NCBI GenBank assembly: GCA_030704615.1
Contig: CM060731.1
Span: forward strand, 23,312,001-23,376,000
From: Takakia lepidozioides
Lineage: Eukaryota > Streptophyta > Takakiopsida > Takakiales > Takakiaceae
Direction: 5' to 3'
DNA length: 64,000 nucleotides
Positions 1 through 10,890 of this stretch are shown one piece after another (the stretch's first letter is position 1; the number at the start of each line of letters is the position of its first letter). Both the position numbers and the translations under genes were made by a program. The notes under the pieces are model-generated. The model was not told the DNA's origin. It ran no database searches and saw only the letters and a program-made list of their open reading frames with translations.

Positions 1-3000
1 TGAAGTTGAGAACAAGATTAAGTTCAAATCTTGACTTGTTGTGCTTGCAATTGAATTCGTAGGTCATACATGGAAACAGTACTTGTGGTTGAAAATAGAG
101 TGTACTACCTTTCATCAGGGGGCTCCAGGCTAGCCTTCAGTATTCGAAAGTATGTTTCAAACACCGCAGAAAGGGTCAGCGTCTGAAGTCTCTTACGCTC
201 TGCCAGGTCAGGTGCCACAGAAGCTTCCTTGAAATCAGCTTTCACCTACACCCATCTCTCAGATTCAGAGCAAGGTTGGGACCCAGCTAGAAATGTTCAA
301 ATCCTGTCTTATTACGAGCACAGAACATCCCACCCCACAGAGGTGGGCCGAGGAGGGAGAAGAAAGAGACGACAGCCTGTTGTAGGAAAGATTAAGAACG
401 ATCTTCATAAAAAAAAAAACAGATTCTTGAAAGAGACAAGGACCAACTGGTCCACACTCAATGGCTGTGAGAGTCCCTAGTTGGAGATGTAACACAACTA
501 ATTAGTTGCAACTCAGGTCGGGTACTCAGTGTCAAGGGGTACCCACCTCTTTCCTTAACTGTGCTGCAAGTTCACGCTTCTTAATTTTCTTCTCCTTCTT
601 CTCCTGCCGCTTTGACTTCTTTGTTACGTTCTTCTCCTGTCCTCTTCCAGACATGCTTGACCTCTCTAGGTCATCATCAAAGGATAAACCCATGAAGACC
701 TGCATTCTCCAACATATTTGCTTGCAGAGTTATAAGCAGTTGTTCAATAACCAGCCTAAAAGTAAGATGGGATGAATATTTCCATTATAGTAAATGTAGT
801 TCAATTGATAACCGTATGTTTGTATTCTGCAACCAACCAGAGGCTACCTGAACAGCTCCTGGGCACACCCGGCAACGATGAAGCGTCACAAGCTCTGCAA
901 TCAACTGCACCGCTTCCACAGTGGCTTCCCCACCATGCTTGCTATCATTCTTAAACAATGCCTTGATAGCCTCACAGCTCATTGCACTGGAGCCATCACA
1001 ACGGATTCAAGTCAATAGGTCGGGACATGATGATGGATGAAGAGAGACACCACAAACTATCATGGGCTTAAGTAGACTGTTGTAAGGGGGGTAATCACCT
1101 AATTTCATCCTCAAAAGAAATCATGCGTGGAACAATGGCCTTCAGCAAACTATCTCGGTAGTTGAAGTGTGGGACTGCATCCAGAAGCCCACACATACAC
1201 CTTAGTGCTGTTCGCCGGCGTACTCGAGATTTAGCTGACCGTACCAGCATTTGCACATACGTCTGTCCGCCAAGTGGCACATATCCAAATCAATAAACTG
1301 CCTCAGAAAGGAGGGAATATGTGCAATTATATGCAAACTCCACCAATACGCGCCAGAACCCTGCCAATCTGAAAACACTGAAAAGTTATCATGGACACTT
1401 GGAGGTAGATCTCTCCCTCCCTCTCTCTATGGAGACACTTCAGTCTACATCAAATAACATCTTAGGAGTACATTCTAATTTGGCACTTCATCTTCTTCTA
1501 GGTGGATTCTTGTTGTCTTAGACGTCATAAGCTTCTTTCTTTTTCCTCGCACACAGGCGTATGTCAGGCAGGATCTGTCAAACATCATTCCTGGACATGG
1601 GGTCTGAATCAGCTCAGCAACAGACCCTAGTTCTACAAAGACGATTGACACCAGGGTGACCTGGCTCTGTTTCACTATTACTCGTCCACCATATACTCCA
1701 TATCACAGGTCACATCTGCTTGAGCTTCAGGGCAGTTTGCACAACCTTCAAATTAAGTTAGGCAGGAGTCTTAGTACTCAGTATGAGGATATGACCAGCT
1801 AGCGCCATGCATCCTTATCTAGGCACAGAGGTAACTAACCTGGTAATAACGCAAAAGGGCCCACTCAAAGTCTCGTAACTTTTGGACTTCTTTCGAAACC
1901 TGCATCTCCATTTCCTTCTCTGTGGGTAACCTTATGCGATACCTGATCAAAACGATCCAGAGCACATGGTTATACATACACCCCATGCTACAAGGTTCAC
2001 CTGGGATATATGTGTTATAGAAGAAAGAGAAGGACATTGAGGGTTTCCGCTTCCAGTCTAGACTATATTTGAAGACCCTTGAAGAAGCCCGAGCATCCAA
2101 GCAATCTGTCCTTTGAATGTGCATTCATGAGTTCATGCATAGTGATGACCTACCCAGGCAGTACATCCTTAAAGACAGCCATGGATGACAGCATTGCCAG
2201 CTGTGCAACAGTATCATCTCGGTCAGCGCACATCCCCTGTAGTTCCTTCAGCGATTGGATGTTGCCCTCTGGATCTACAAGCAACCCTGTTGCCAACTCA
2301 GCCATGTGTGCCTTCAATTCGGCCCGCCTCTGTTGTTCTGATATGAAGTTATCCAGTTCATCCTGCAAGCTTCCAAAGTGACCTAGCATCAAACATGGGA
2401 ACTAAAGCATATCTGATCAAATTCTTACCAATGTAAGAGTGGACTGCAAGCTTACAATTTAATGTAACCAATTCAAGGAAAAAAGCATCTAATCACTTAC
2501 GCCTAAATTGTTCAAGTGCAAATTCCATGGCACTCTGTTGACCAGCCCATACCATGGCAGACATGGAAATGAAGAGGCACAAGTAGCTACAAATACAATG
2601 GTCCCCACCAATAGACAACTCTTAACCCCTCCACATCTTGTTGCAGCACCTTGTAAGTTTACAGAAACTTTAATTAACTTATCTATCAACAATACCAGTT
2701 GGTTGCATGAAAAGATTCCATAGAGAACCCACCTGTGCCTGCTCTGCTACATGCTCCACAGCTTGCTCAGGGGCAGCTCTGTCCTCCAGCTTCCTGTCCT
2801 CTCTCACTTTCCTCCTCTGCTGTTTCATCTCTTTTCTGCGCTCTGCCTTGGTAAGCTTGCCTTTGTTCTCATCAAAAAGATGCTCTCCCATAGGAACAAC
2901 CTCTCCATCACTTTGAGCTGCTAGTTCTGCACCAGGCTCCTTACCTTTGCGTAAGAGAGCCCTACGTTCTTCCATGCTTACAGGTCCCTCTGCACCTGTG

Positions 3001-4145
3001 GAAAAAAGAAGAATTTATTGCAAAACCTTTACTGGCAGCAGCATAAAAGCAGTGTCAGTCATTCCCTGTTCCTGAGGTGCAAATTCTGTATGGTCAGAGG
3101 AAAAATTATTCACAATACCCCCATCCTGTAGACATTTCAATTCTCATGCACACTTCATAGGGCTCAAAAAAGCATGCCCATCCATACAGGTCGTGTCGGT
3201 ATTTACCAGGAGCCCTGATGGTAGCAAATGAGGCATAATGAAGCTCGCCGGCCAGTGATTTCACAGGCAAAACATCCACAGGATCCACAGACATTGCCAT
3301 CGCACCTTCATCCACCCTTGCTGAAATACGCTCTGCCCTCTCCTCATAATATGTTTCAAGATCTTCCTTATCCCGTTTGGACTTTGTACCCATCACCTGC
3401 CTGAACCACAATCCCCAAATAAACACCGGAGTCAAAATGCATAAGAAGTAGCAACCTCAGTCTTTCATGATGTAGGACCGGAATCATGAACCAAATATTT
3501 TGTCATTTCCCTCAATCAGCATTTTGCATTGTCATGGCAGGGAGTGGTTTTGGCAAGCTGGCTACGACAGACCCTTCCAGCATCATTCAGGGCGTTCTCT
3601 GCCCATTGGCTGTGCTAGGCATCCATAGATAATCGATGCCGAGTATAATGACACTGAAGAGTACTATTGCCCTTTACCACTCCTCCGATGGCCACGTGTG
3701 AGGTGTCCGTCAGTCTAAATGCTTCTAGGCCTGATTGAAAAGCACGCAGTGCAGCTATGTGGACTGGCATTAACAGCTAAGTTCACCGAAAACAGAGAAT
3801 GAATTGCACACACTTACTTGGTGATCTTAGCTGTGTCCAGGTTCGCCAGGAATCCGGCATACTGCTGATGCTTTTGGAGGAATTCCACATCTTCATCAGA
3901 GACTTCTACCTCATCATCTCCAACTTCCGGTGGCAGTAGGGGCACGGCCACAACCCCCTTCTGACATTTCCAACACCGTAAGCCCAATGTAGGAATCCAG
4001 AAAGAACGGAAGTGCAATATGGGAGAGGTAACTAGTCTTCGAAGAACATAAAAAGTAAAAGATGAAACAAATGACATCACGGAAGGATAAACGATGGCCA
4101 CATGCACAACCTCACCTCTTTCCTCTTCCGCTTGCGAGTGGACAT
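1..4145 (-). CDS. NOC3: NOC3-like nucleolar complex protein, 3' end off the window
   Basis: NOC3 family proteins act in the nucleolus in 60S pre-ribosome assembly and export. The assignment rests on conserved blocks read exon by exon on the minus strand. Exon 1 (4116-4145) encodes the basic start MSTRKRKRKE. It is followed by exons 3818-3960, 3207-3400 (contains DPVDVLPVKSLAGELHYA), 2733-2995, 2501-2534, 2154-2382 (ends MAVFKDVLPG) and 1840-1942. All these junctions are GT-AG and their phases agree. Further recognisable exons are one ending at 1100 (LLDAVPHFNYRDSLL), 848-977 (CEAIKALF...KHGGEATVEAV), 547-699 (lysine-rich) and 109-245 (AVFETYFRILKASLEP). The stretch 1100-1840 holds one or two small exons that I could not phase. 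The C-terminus lies beyond position 1. No lesion is visible in the phased part. Family assignment is confident; exact joins below 1840 are less so. Confidence 0.9.
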
Positions 4146-4329
4146 GGCCGACGATGCCGCAGGACGTCCAGGCATCAGCAACTACCTCCACAGAACGCGT
4201 GCAGGAATCTGCACACTAATCTCAGCAGCACAGGCTCAGCGTCAACGGGAGTCAGAGAACACTTCTCCCGCGAGAGACGAAAGTCATTATGGTTAGGGTT
4301 TATCCGGCTCGGGTTCAGGGTTTCGCCAC

Positions 4330-4505
4330 ACCCTTGATCCACACTTGTGAAAGGTTAAGGAAGTGCCATTCCCGTGGGCTGGGTTCAAATCCTGCTACCT
4401 AGTTGTGTGTGCAATCAGCTTCCTTGGAAAAAGGTTAATTGTTTCCTTTTCATTTGATGATCAGCCTCAGTCCCTTTTTCTTGTAAGATAAAGGGAAAGA
4501 GAAAA
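4330..4505 (+). repeat. Possible tRNA-derived SINE fragment
   Basis: The segment carries a good pol III B box (GGGTTCAAATCC, near 4381-4392) downstream of a weak A-box-like stretch, and ends in a T-rich part with an ATAAAGGGAAAG tail. It sits between two divergent genes, NOC3 and LEA. No clear cloverleaf can be folded, so it is not called as a tRNA gene. Family membership and ends are uncertain. Confidence 0.35.
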
Positions 4506-4654
4506 TCCTCTGTTCATCGCTCTCACCAGCCTCATCGACAATGTATTCATCCATCTCGTGTCCGTTAATAAAACATCCATGTGCACCTCCCATTCATCTC
4601 AGTTGTCATCCAACCGGAGAAATCGTCCGGATTGGCGTTAGCTGAACGGCCTTG

Positions 4655-4780
4655 GGACGCGTGGCAGACAGTGACCGTCGAGATGGGATGCGTGGCATCC
4701 CGCCACGCGCCCATCGGGTTCTACGCAGTATAGAGCGACGCGTGGCACCATTCCTACTTGGTAGGGACGACGCGTGGACC
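4655..4780 (+). promoter_or_regulatory. Cluster of CGCGTGGC motifs upstream of the LEA gene
   Basis: ACGCGTGGC-type motifs occur at about 4656, 4688, 4737 and 4769, with a reversed one (CCACGCG) near 4702. The repeated core resembles the coupling-element/ABRE family (ACGCGTGTC, ACGTGGC) that drives ABA- and drought-responsive LEA genes in plants. The cluster lies 210-330 bp upstream of the LEA start codon. Motif repetition is seen directly; ABA control is inference. Confidence 0.5.
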
Positions 4781-4987
4781 CTGGATAGCAGAGTACATAA
4801 GACTCACCTCAGCGCACCGCTTCATTATCCTGAACGCAATCGTCTCTATCGCTATCGTCTCTCTCGCAATTCAATCGCTCGATCTTCTTTCTTCTGCTCA
4901 AATTCATTCTCCTGCTCGTTGTTTTGATAGCTTCTGTGAGTTTCTGAAAGCTTTCAGGGTCCCGTTTGTTGGTGTAAAGAGAAAAGA

Positions 4988-6734
4988 ATGGCTAACGAGC
5001 AGTCGTGGTCGTCGTATGCAAAGGACACTGCTGCCCGCGGGTGCGTTCTCTTGTCATTCTTTCTGCGCTGGTCCTGAATGCTTGTTGGAAAGTTTGTTAG
5101 AATGATCTGTGTTGGCACTCCTTGCGGGATTCGGCGAGGAAGTAGTGTTTAGCAATGTATTTCTCAGCGAGATTCTTTTGAGTCCGCCATGAAGAGTGTA
5201 GCACGTGCCTCCTCTCTTCTGGTGATTGCAAGGGATGTTGGCGTTTCTCTCTCTGGTGCTACGAAGAGGCTTGAAACTCGAGAGTCTCTGCGCCCATAGA
5301 TCGCTATGCTTGTAACTGACATCAACTTGTCTAGTGTAGATGCTTGCTGAGTATATCTGAAGAATCCTAAGGAGGCTGTAGATGGGGTCGATTTTGCATG
5401 ATCTGAAAGTGCCGTGGGGTGGTGACAGTATCGATCAGGTGCAGCAGGGCACGGAGAATGTCAGGACCGGTACAAACCAGGTGATCGGTAAAGCACAGAA
5501 TGTTGCAGGTGATGCGTACAATGCAGCTCGGAACACTGCCTCTGATGCGTACAACTCAACTCAGAAGACTTCCAGTGACACCTACAACGCTGCAAAAACC
5601 AAGGCTGGCGAGACCCAGGGTGCCGTACAGGATTATGCACAGCAAACTGGGCAGGCTGCTAAGGACAATACCAACAAGGTATTCTGCTGGAAAGCTCTTT
5701 TAATTTGAGGTTGAGGCTGGTAGAGTACGGAGGGTGCCTATGTGTATTTGTGTGTGGCTGTGCTGTTCTCTAATCGTAGACATAATCTTGACGAAGACAG
5801 CTTATGTTGTCTGCAGGCCTACGACTACACTTCCAACACAGCCAACGCTACCACCGAGCAAGGGAAAGGGTATCTGCAATCTGTGGTGGATACTGTATCT
5901 TCGACCGCTGTCTCGCTCAAGAATGCAGTGGTTGGCAACGCCAATGCTGCCAAGGACACTACATACTCTTCCGCCCAGCAGACTCGTGATGCAGCTGGTC
6001 GCAAGGTAGGTGAGGCCCAAGGTACACTAAATAACGCGAAAGACAGTGCTTACTCCTCCGCCAATCAAAACAGTGAGGCAGCTAAAAGCAAAGTAGGCGA
6101 GGCTGAAGGTGCGCTCAAGAATTTGACACTCAATGCACAAGACAAGGCAGGTCAGGGCGTGCAGCAGTCGCAGGAGTACCTACAGTCAGTAGCGGGGAAA
6201 GTCTCGGGATCTGCCCAAGACACGAAGGACACAGTGGTGGGTAAGACTCAGCAAGCTGCTCAGTCAGCGCCCGATGGAAAGGAAGTGCAAGCGCATGCCG
6301 ATGCAGCCGCCGGCAAAGCGGTTGATGGTGCTCAGCAATCGAAGGGATACCTCCAGTCAATCGGGCAGAATGTTACCGGGATAGTATCGAGTGTAAAAGA
6401 TGCTGTGGTGGGTAAGAGTCAGCAAGCTGTAGACGCAGCGCCCGACTCCAAGCAAGTGCAAGCACACGTCGATCAAGCCACCGACAAAGCCGCAGATGGG
6501 GTTCAGCAATCAAAGGGATATGCTCAATCAGTCGGAGACAGTGTGACCGGGTTTGTTTCGCAGTCAGTTCAGTCCGTGAAGCAGGTGGGTGGTAACGTCG
6601 GTAGCCAAATCGCTCAATCTGCGTATGCAGCAAAGGATGCTGTGGTAGGGAAGTCTGCTCAGGCCACCGATTCAGCAAAAGCAACTGGCAATGCTGCTGC
6701 TGACAAGCTTGAAGCTGCCAAGAATACCAACTAA
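4988..6734 (+). CDS. LEA (late embryogenesis abundant) group 3/LEA_4-like protein
   Basis: LEA proteins of this type are highly hydrophilic, disordered proteins that become helical on drying and protect membranes and proteins in desiccation-tolerant tissue. Three exons are proposed: 4988-5040, 5429-5678 and 5817-6734. All have GT-AG borders and sum to 1221 nt, giving 406 residues without a stop. The tiny first exon encodes MANEQSWSSYAKDTAARG, a typical LEA start. Exon 2 has Ala/Asp/Tyr/Asn repeats such as DAYNAARNTASDAYNSTQ. Exon 3 has three to four long repeats built on GYLQS...KDAVVGKSQQA...VQAH.D.A..KA.DG.QQSK, with no Cys after the splice and few hydrophobics. An alternative would start at the ATG at 5382 without exon 1, but that codon is directly preceded by an in-frame stop and lacks the family N-terminus. 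Confidence in the family is high, and in exon 1 good. Confidence 0.88.
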
Positions 6735-7796
6735 ACCAGTCTTCATTATGATCATATTCCGCATCTTCAGATCGGGAGAAGCTTCACTTCCAACCGAGTC
6801 AACTCGTTTGTTTAATTGTTCTCACGGTTCTGTGCATGCAAATCAACACAACAGATTTCAGAGTAGATGCCAGAGATAGATGAAATTTGAGAATGTAGAT
6901 TAAACTATCTTACCGATTGTCTTGGTAAGCAGCCTGATCTGTTGCACATTCTTGTCATTCTTTCGATGCAATGAAAATTCCATTGTCTTGACATAGTTTG
7001 CAGCACTTTCATTTGTGTGACTGGTTTCATAACTGCATGTCAACTGCATGTCAACGTGTACATCTCTTTGTAGCAATTTTCTTCACTCTGCATTCCTCGT
7101 CACACATGGTACTCCAATTCTGGCAACTGGCCTCAATGACAGAAAGAATACAGTAACCTTGATGATTAGACTATAATCCAGTCCCAGTACATTATTATAT
7201 GTATTCAAACTGCATGTGACTCGATACACTCACCGGCATCATTCACACCCATTGCTGATGTTTTCGGTTTGAGTTGTTTGTAACTTCGGCAAAGCATTGG
7301 GTGAAGTTGTGCAAAATTCCAGTTTCAGGAACTCTTGGGTGAAAAGCAAAATATTTGTCTCAGGTTAGGGGTGGAGGTAGAGAAAACAGAGTAGAGAGAA
7401 ATGAGTACGCTCATAGCTTGATAGTGACAATAAGTAGAGAGAAATTTCTATTTTTCTGCTGGAGAAGTTGGTCTGAATAGCAAGGCATCAAAGAGCCTGG
7501 GGGGGGGCGGTTAGAGCGAAGGAAAGAGAGATGTTGAAGAAGCAGTGGAAGGATTTGGGGAAGGTGATGGTGCAAGCGTATGTCGTCATTGGATTCTGCT
7601 GGTGGTGGAACGAAACTTCGCCTCTGGGCTGGTGGAACTTGAAACCTCGAAACCTCACATTGAGGTTTAACCCTCTCTCTCTCTCTCTCTCTCGTGTGCC
7701 CCTCCCAAAGGTAATCTGTTCCGCCCTTAACCGGGCGCTGTGTCTACATACACTAGGCTACATCAAGCAACGTCTCCTCTCTCTCTCTCCACTGAG
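6735..7796. other. LEA 3' flank and intergenic sequence
   Basis: The stretch is AT-rich, with no open frame resembling a known protein. The first few hundred bases probably hold the LEA 3' UTR. A (CT)n microsatellite lies at about 7676-7693 and another CT-rich run at 7778-7792, just before the SINE-like element. Confidence 0.5.
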
Positions 7797-7995
7797 CAGG
7801 TAGCCCAGTGGTTGGGTGTTTGTGCCCTGCCTGTGCATAACCTAGGTGATACTGGGTTCAATCCTTCAACATGTGCCTTCAGACCGTCCATTGGGCCCTC
7901 GATGGCCTGTGTGTTGATGGCCTGTGTGTTGAGCAGTAGGCTCGGTAAACTCACTGGACGTTAAAGAATCTTTATGTTTTATCTTATCTCTCTCT
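7797..7995 (+). mobile_element. SINE-like element with pol III A and B boxes
   Basis: An A box (TAGCCCAGTGGTTGG, near 7801) and a B box (GGGTTCAATCC, near 7854) are about 50 bp apart, the spacing of an internal pol III promoter in a tRNA-derived SINE. A tRNA-unrelated body follows, containing a short direct repeat (GATGGCCTGTGTGTTGA twice near 7900-7930), and a pyrimidine-rich end (CTCTCTCTCCCCC). CT-rich runs flank both sides. It is not a functional tRNA gene because the arms do not pair. Exact ends and target duplication were not determined. Confidence 0.6.
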
Positions 7996-9160
7996 CCCCC
8001 TTGAGCAGTAGTTACTTTTGGGCTTCTTTAGGCTGTGGTTTTATCTACTCTGTCTTGTTTTTCCCTTTTCTCCCATAAGCTCTTTGAGTATTCCGTAGAC
8101 TTTATAAACTACCATTTCATTTCATTTTTGTCTCTCACAGCGCACCATACAGATGGTAGCACGCAATACACACACATCACACCACTCACACAATGCAAAC
8201 TGATTCGATCAATTTTTTTTTTAAACTTTTTTTTTAAACTTTCCATTGCGTATAGCCTCTCATTTTACAATAATTGGGATGTTATGACGTGACGTGCGAG
8301 CTGACCGGTGGGCCCCATGCACGGACGCCCCGGACCCCCCGCCCGCGCGGAGCGCCCGTTGCTACTGCGGGCACAGCACCCGCAGCCCACAAGTTGCGCC
8401 CATGGCAGCCCCGCCCACGGTGCGCCACGCCCCAGTCCACTTCCCCTCAGTCCGCTGTGCACGCCAAGCCGCGGTGCCAGTCCCCTCACGTCCACCCTAC
8501 CAGTCCGCTGCCCATGAGTCCGCTTTCCTCCAATCCACTGACGATGCCGCATCTGGATCGTCCGTTCGTAAATGCCATCGGAGCCCTCCATTTTTAGGGC
8601 ATGAATTCAAACCTTATCCCTGCCGCCTGTCAGCAGCCACGAACGTGTGCACTGATGCTCCTTGCACGTTGTCCATCGTGTCCAGTGTACTGCGGCGCAT
8701 TTCTTGCAGGTTCTGAAGCGTGTCCTCTGTACTGTATAGGGCATGGACGTGGAAGCAGAAGGCGACGATAGACTGAAAACGGGAAGCTGGATTATACGGC
8801 CTCTTCGATAATGTTTGCAAACACCCAAACCAAGACCCTTCAACACAAAGGACCTCCATTGGAAGAGAGACACGCAATATGGGTACGCAAGTGAATGTTC
8901 AGAAGGCCTGCATACCGTGGGATAGAGTTGACGACTTTCTCCTTGGAGAGGAGAGTTTGGTGGACTACCCCACTCAGTTTTGGGTGAATGTCCATACTAA
9001 AGTGTAACCCGGCATGCTAAAAGAACCGAGAGCCAACAGTTTTCTGAACAGTATCATGTGTACACCATCCTCATCGTCCTTTTGTAGTCTGATTGCCTGT
9101 CTATTGCCATTTTTCGTACCCACGTACTGTGATTTCATGCTTCCAGAAGTCGATGGATAT
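7996..9160. other. Intergenic, including a GC-rich block with AGTCCGCTG-type units
   Basis: No gene is recognised. The block 8290-8560 is strikingly GC-rich, with runs such as CCCCCCGCCCGCGCGG, compared with its AT-rich surroundings. It contains several AGTCCGCTG/AGTCC-type units (about 8440-8540) like those of the minisatellite at 10.2-10.9 kb. Open frames here are a by-product of GC content. Confidence 0.45.
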
Positions 9161-9165
9161 CGATT

Positions 9166-10196
9166 GTGATTTTTATGTCCAGGTATCAATGCTGTTACGG
9201 TCCAGATGACAAGCGCACCAACAATGCGATAGTGGAGGATCCCAAACTAAAACGTGGAGGACCTCTTGTGGGTGCTGGACCATCTCACCCTCATAAATGC
9301 CCAAGGAGGAAGAAGTCGAAATATGGAGAGTCTTACAAGCGTGGTTGCCAATGTTGTTTCAAGGTCCAGCAATGCTATCTCGCCCCCGACATTTGTGTCC
9401 TCACGTACTACAACAACATGGAGCATACAGACGCGAAAGGGAACGCCTGTCATGGGAAGTCCGCTGAGTTCAAGAACACTCGCCACGCCTATGCACCACA
9501 CATTAGCGAGGAATCATGGAGTGTCTGTGCCGAGGCCTGTCAGTCGCCCAAATCATGATGGAACATAAAGAGCATGTCATGAACAACACCGGGTTACGGG
9601 ATGCATGGACACGGGACGATTTTTTGTTAGAGCAGGATGTGCGCAACCTGGCCGAGAAACGGGCGTTGCAAACGTTCAAAAAATATGCCAACGATGTGGA
9701 GAGTGTCCGCATGTGGAAAGACCAGAACCCGAAATCGGTCTTCTTCTATCAAGAAGAGAAATTGGCGCCAACATTCAAGCACTACGATGGCGACTTAACA
9801 TTCACAATCGGCATACAGACTGAGTGGCAGAAGAAGCGAATGCTTCAATTAGGCTATGCCCGTATCGTTGCATGCGATGCAACCTTTGGGACAAATCACC
9901 ACAAGGTACTCTTCATCCCTTTCATAATTTATCCGCTTGCACAACTAGTGGATGTGCGCACACTGGCAGCATCTGACATTGTGCATCTGAACAGTTCCCA
10001 TTGTACACGTTGATGGTCTTCGACGAGTGGCTTAATGGTATATCAGTTGCGTATACCATATCCGCGCGTGAGCGGACAATAGACCTGATGCCGTGGATGG
10101 CAGTCTTGCGGGACTCACTCCTCGCAGAAATGTCGGACTGGCAACCCAATGCCTTCATTGTGGACGATGCCGACGCCGAAATAAACGTCATTACGT
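9166..10196 (+). pseudogene. Decayed MULE-type transposase fragment
   Basis: Three overlapping frames together resemble the N-terminal and core parts of plant MULE/FAR1-like transposases. Frame A (about 9220-9460) has a Cys/His-rich module with GCQCCFKVQQCYL, CVLTYYNNMEHTD and CHG, the pattern of a WRKY-GCM1/FLYWCH-type zinc finger. Frame B (about 9516-9960) contains ARIVACDATFGTNHHKVLF, the first catalytic Asp region. Frame C (10001-10196) contains FDEWLNGISVAYTISARE and FIVDDADAEINVI, matching the region of the second Asp. Moving between them needs frameshifts near 9520 and 9990, and no SWIM finger follows before the minisatellite. It is therefore a broken relic, similar in kind to the minus-strand gene at 56.8-60.2 kb. 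Confidence 0.7.
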
Positions 10197-10215
10197 AAGT
10201 TTCACATACCCTCAT

Positions 10216-10890
10216 GTGCACTTGCGTGCAAGTCCGCTGCGTGCATCTATTGTCAGTCTCTTTGGCAAGTCCCCTGCCATAAAACGCAGTCCTTTGTGCA
10301 AGTCCGGCCCATTCCTTTCTGCAAGTCTACTGGCAAACCAGTCCGTTGATAATGACCTCTGGTGAAGTCCGCTAGAAAACTCACTTGTGCAAGTCTGCAG
10401 CAAGGTCAGTCTGGTCGGGTCTGCTACTAGCAAAGTATGGGTAAGTCTGTTGTCTGTGAAGTCTAGGTAGGTCTGCTACCGGGCCTCTTAAGGGCAAGTC
10501 TGCAGGCCAGTCCGCCGGAGCGGTCTGTTCGCAAGCAGTCCGCTGCAAGAATCACTTGCGCCAGTCTGCTCCGATGTCAGTCTGGTCCAGCAAATCCGCT
10601 GGCAGGCGAGTCCGCCGGAGGGGACTGTTCGGAAGTCTGCTGGCAACCCAGGCCGCTCGGAACGCCCTCTGGTCAAGTCCGTCGCAAGACTCACTTACGC
10701 AAGTCCGATGTGAGGTCAGCGTGGTCAGGTCTGCTGACGGTGTCGTGTGGGCAAGACTCATGGCCGGTCAGAGAGGGCGAGTCTGCTGGCTGAATCCGTT
10801 TGGCAAGTCCACTGGAACAGACGGGCAGACCAGTCCACCAGAGAGTCTACTGGGTTAGTGCCCAAGTCCACCGGCCAAGTCCTCTTTGAA
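10216..10890. repeat. Degenerate minisatellite of AAGTCYGCYGGCAA-type units
   Basis: Short units centred on (C)AAGTCCGCTGGCAAG, AGTCTGCTGGC or AGTCYRCYGG recur more than twenty times with variation. A longer order is visible. A block reading CTCTGGTGAAGTCCGC..ACTCACTT..GCAAGTC occurs at about 10361, again in varied form at about 10531 and again at about 10669. The array begins directly after the transposase relic. It codes for nothing recognisable. Confidence 0.75.

Noticed and set aside
7797-7880. A functional tRNA gene
   Set aside because: A and B boxes are present but acceptor and anticodon arms do not pair. SINE-like is the better reading.
8265-8716. Overlapping open frames in the GC-rich block
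   Set aside because: High GC removes stop codons in all frames. Pro/Arg/Ala-rich translations show no family and both strands are open.
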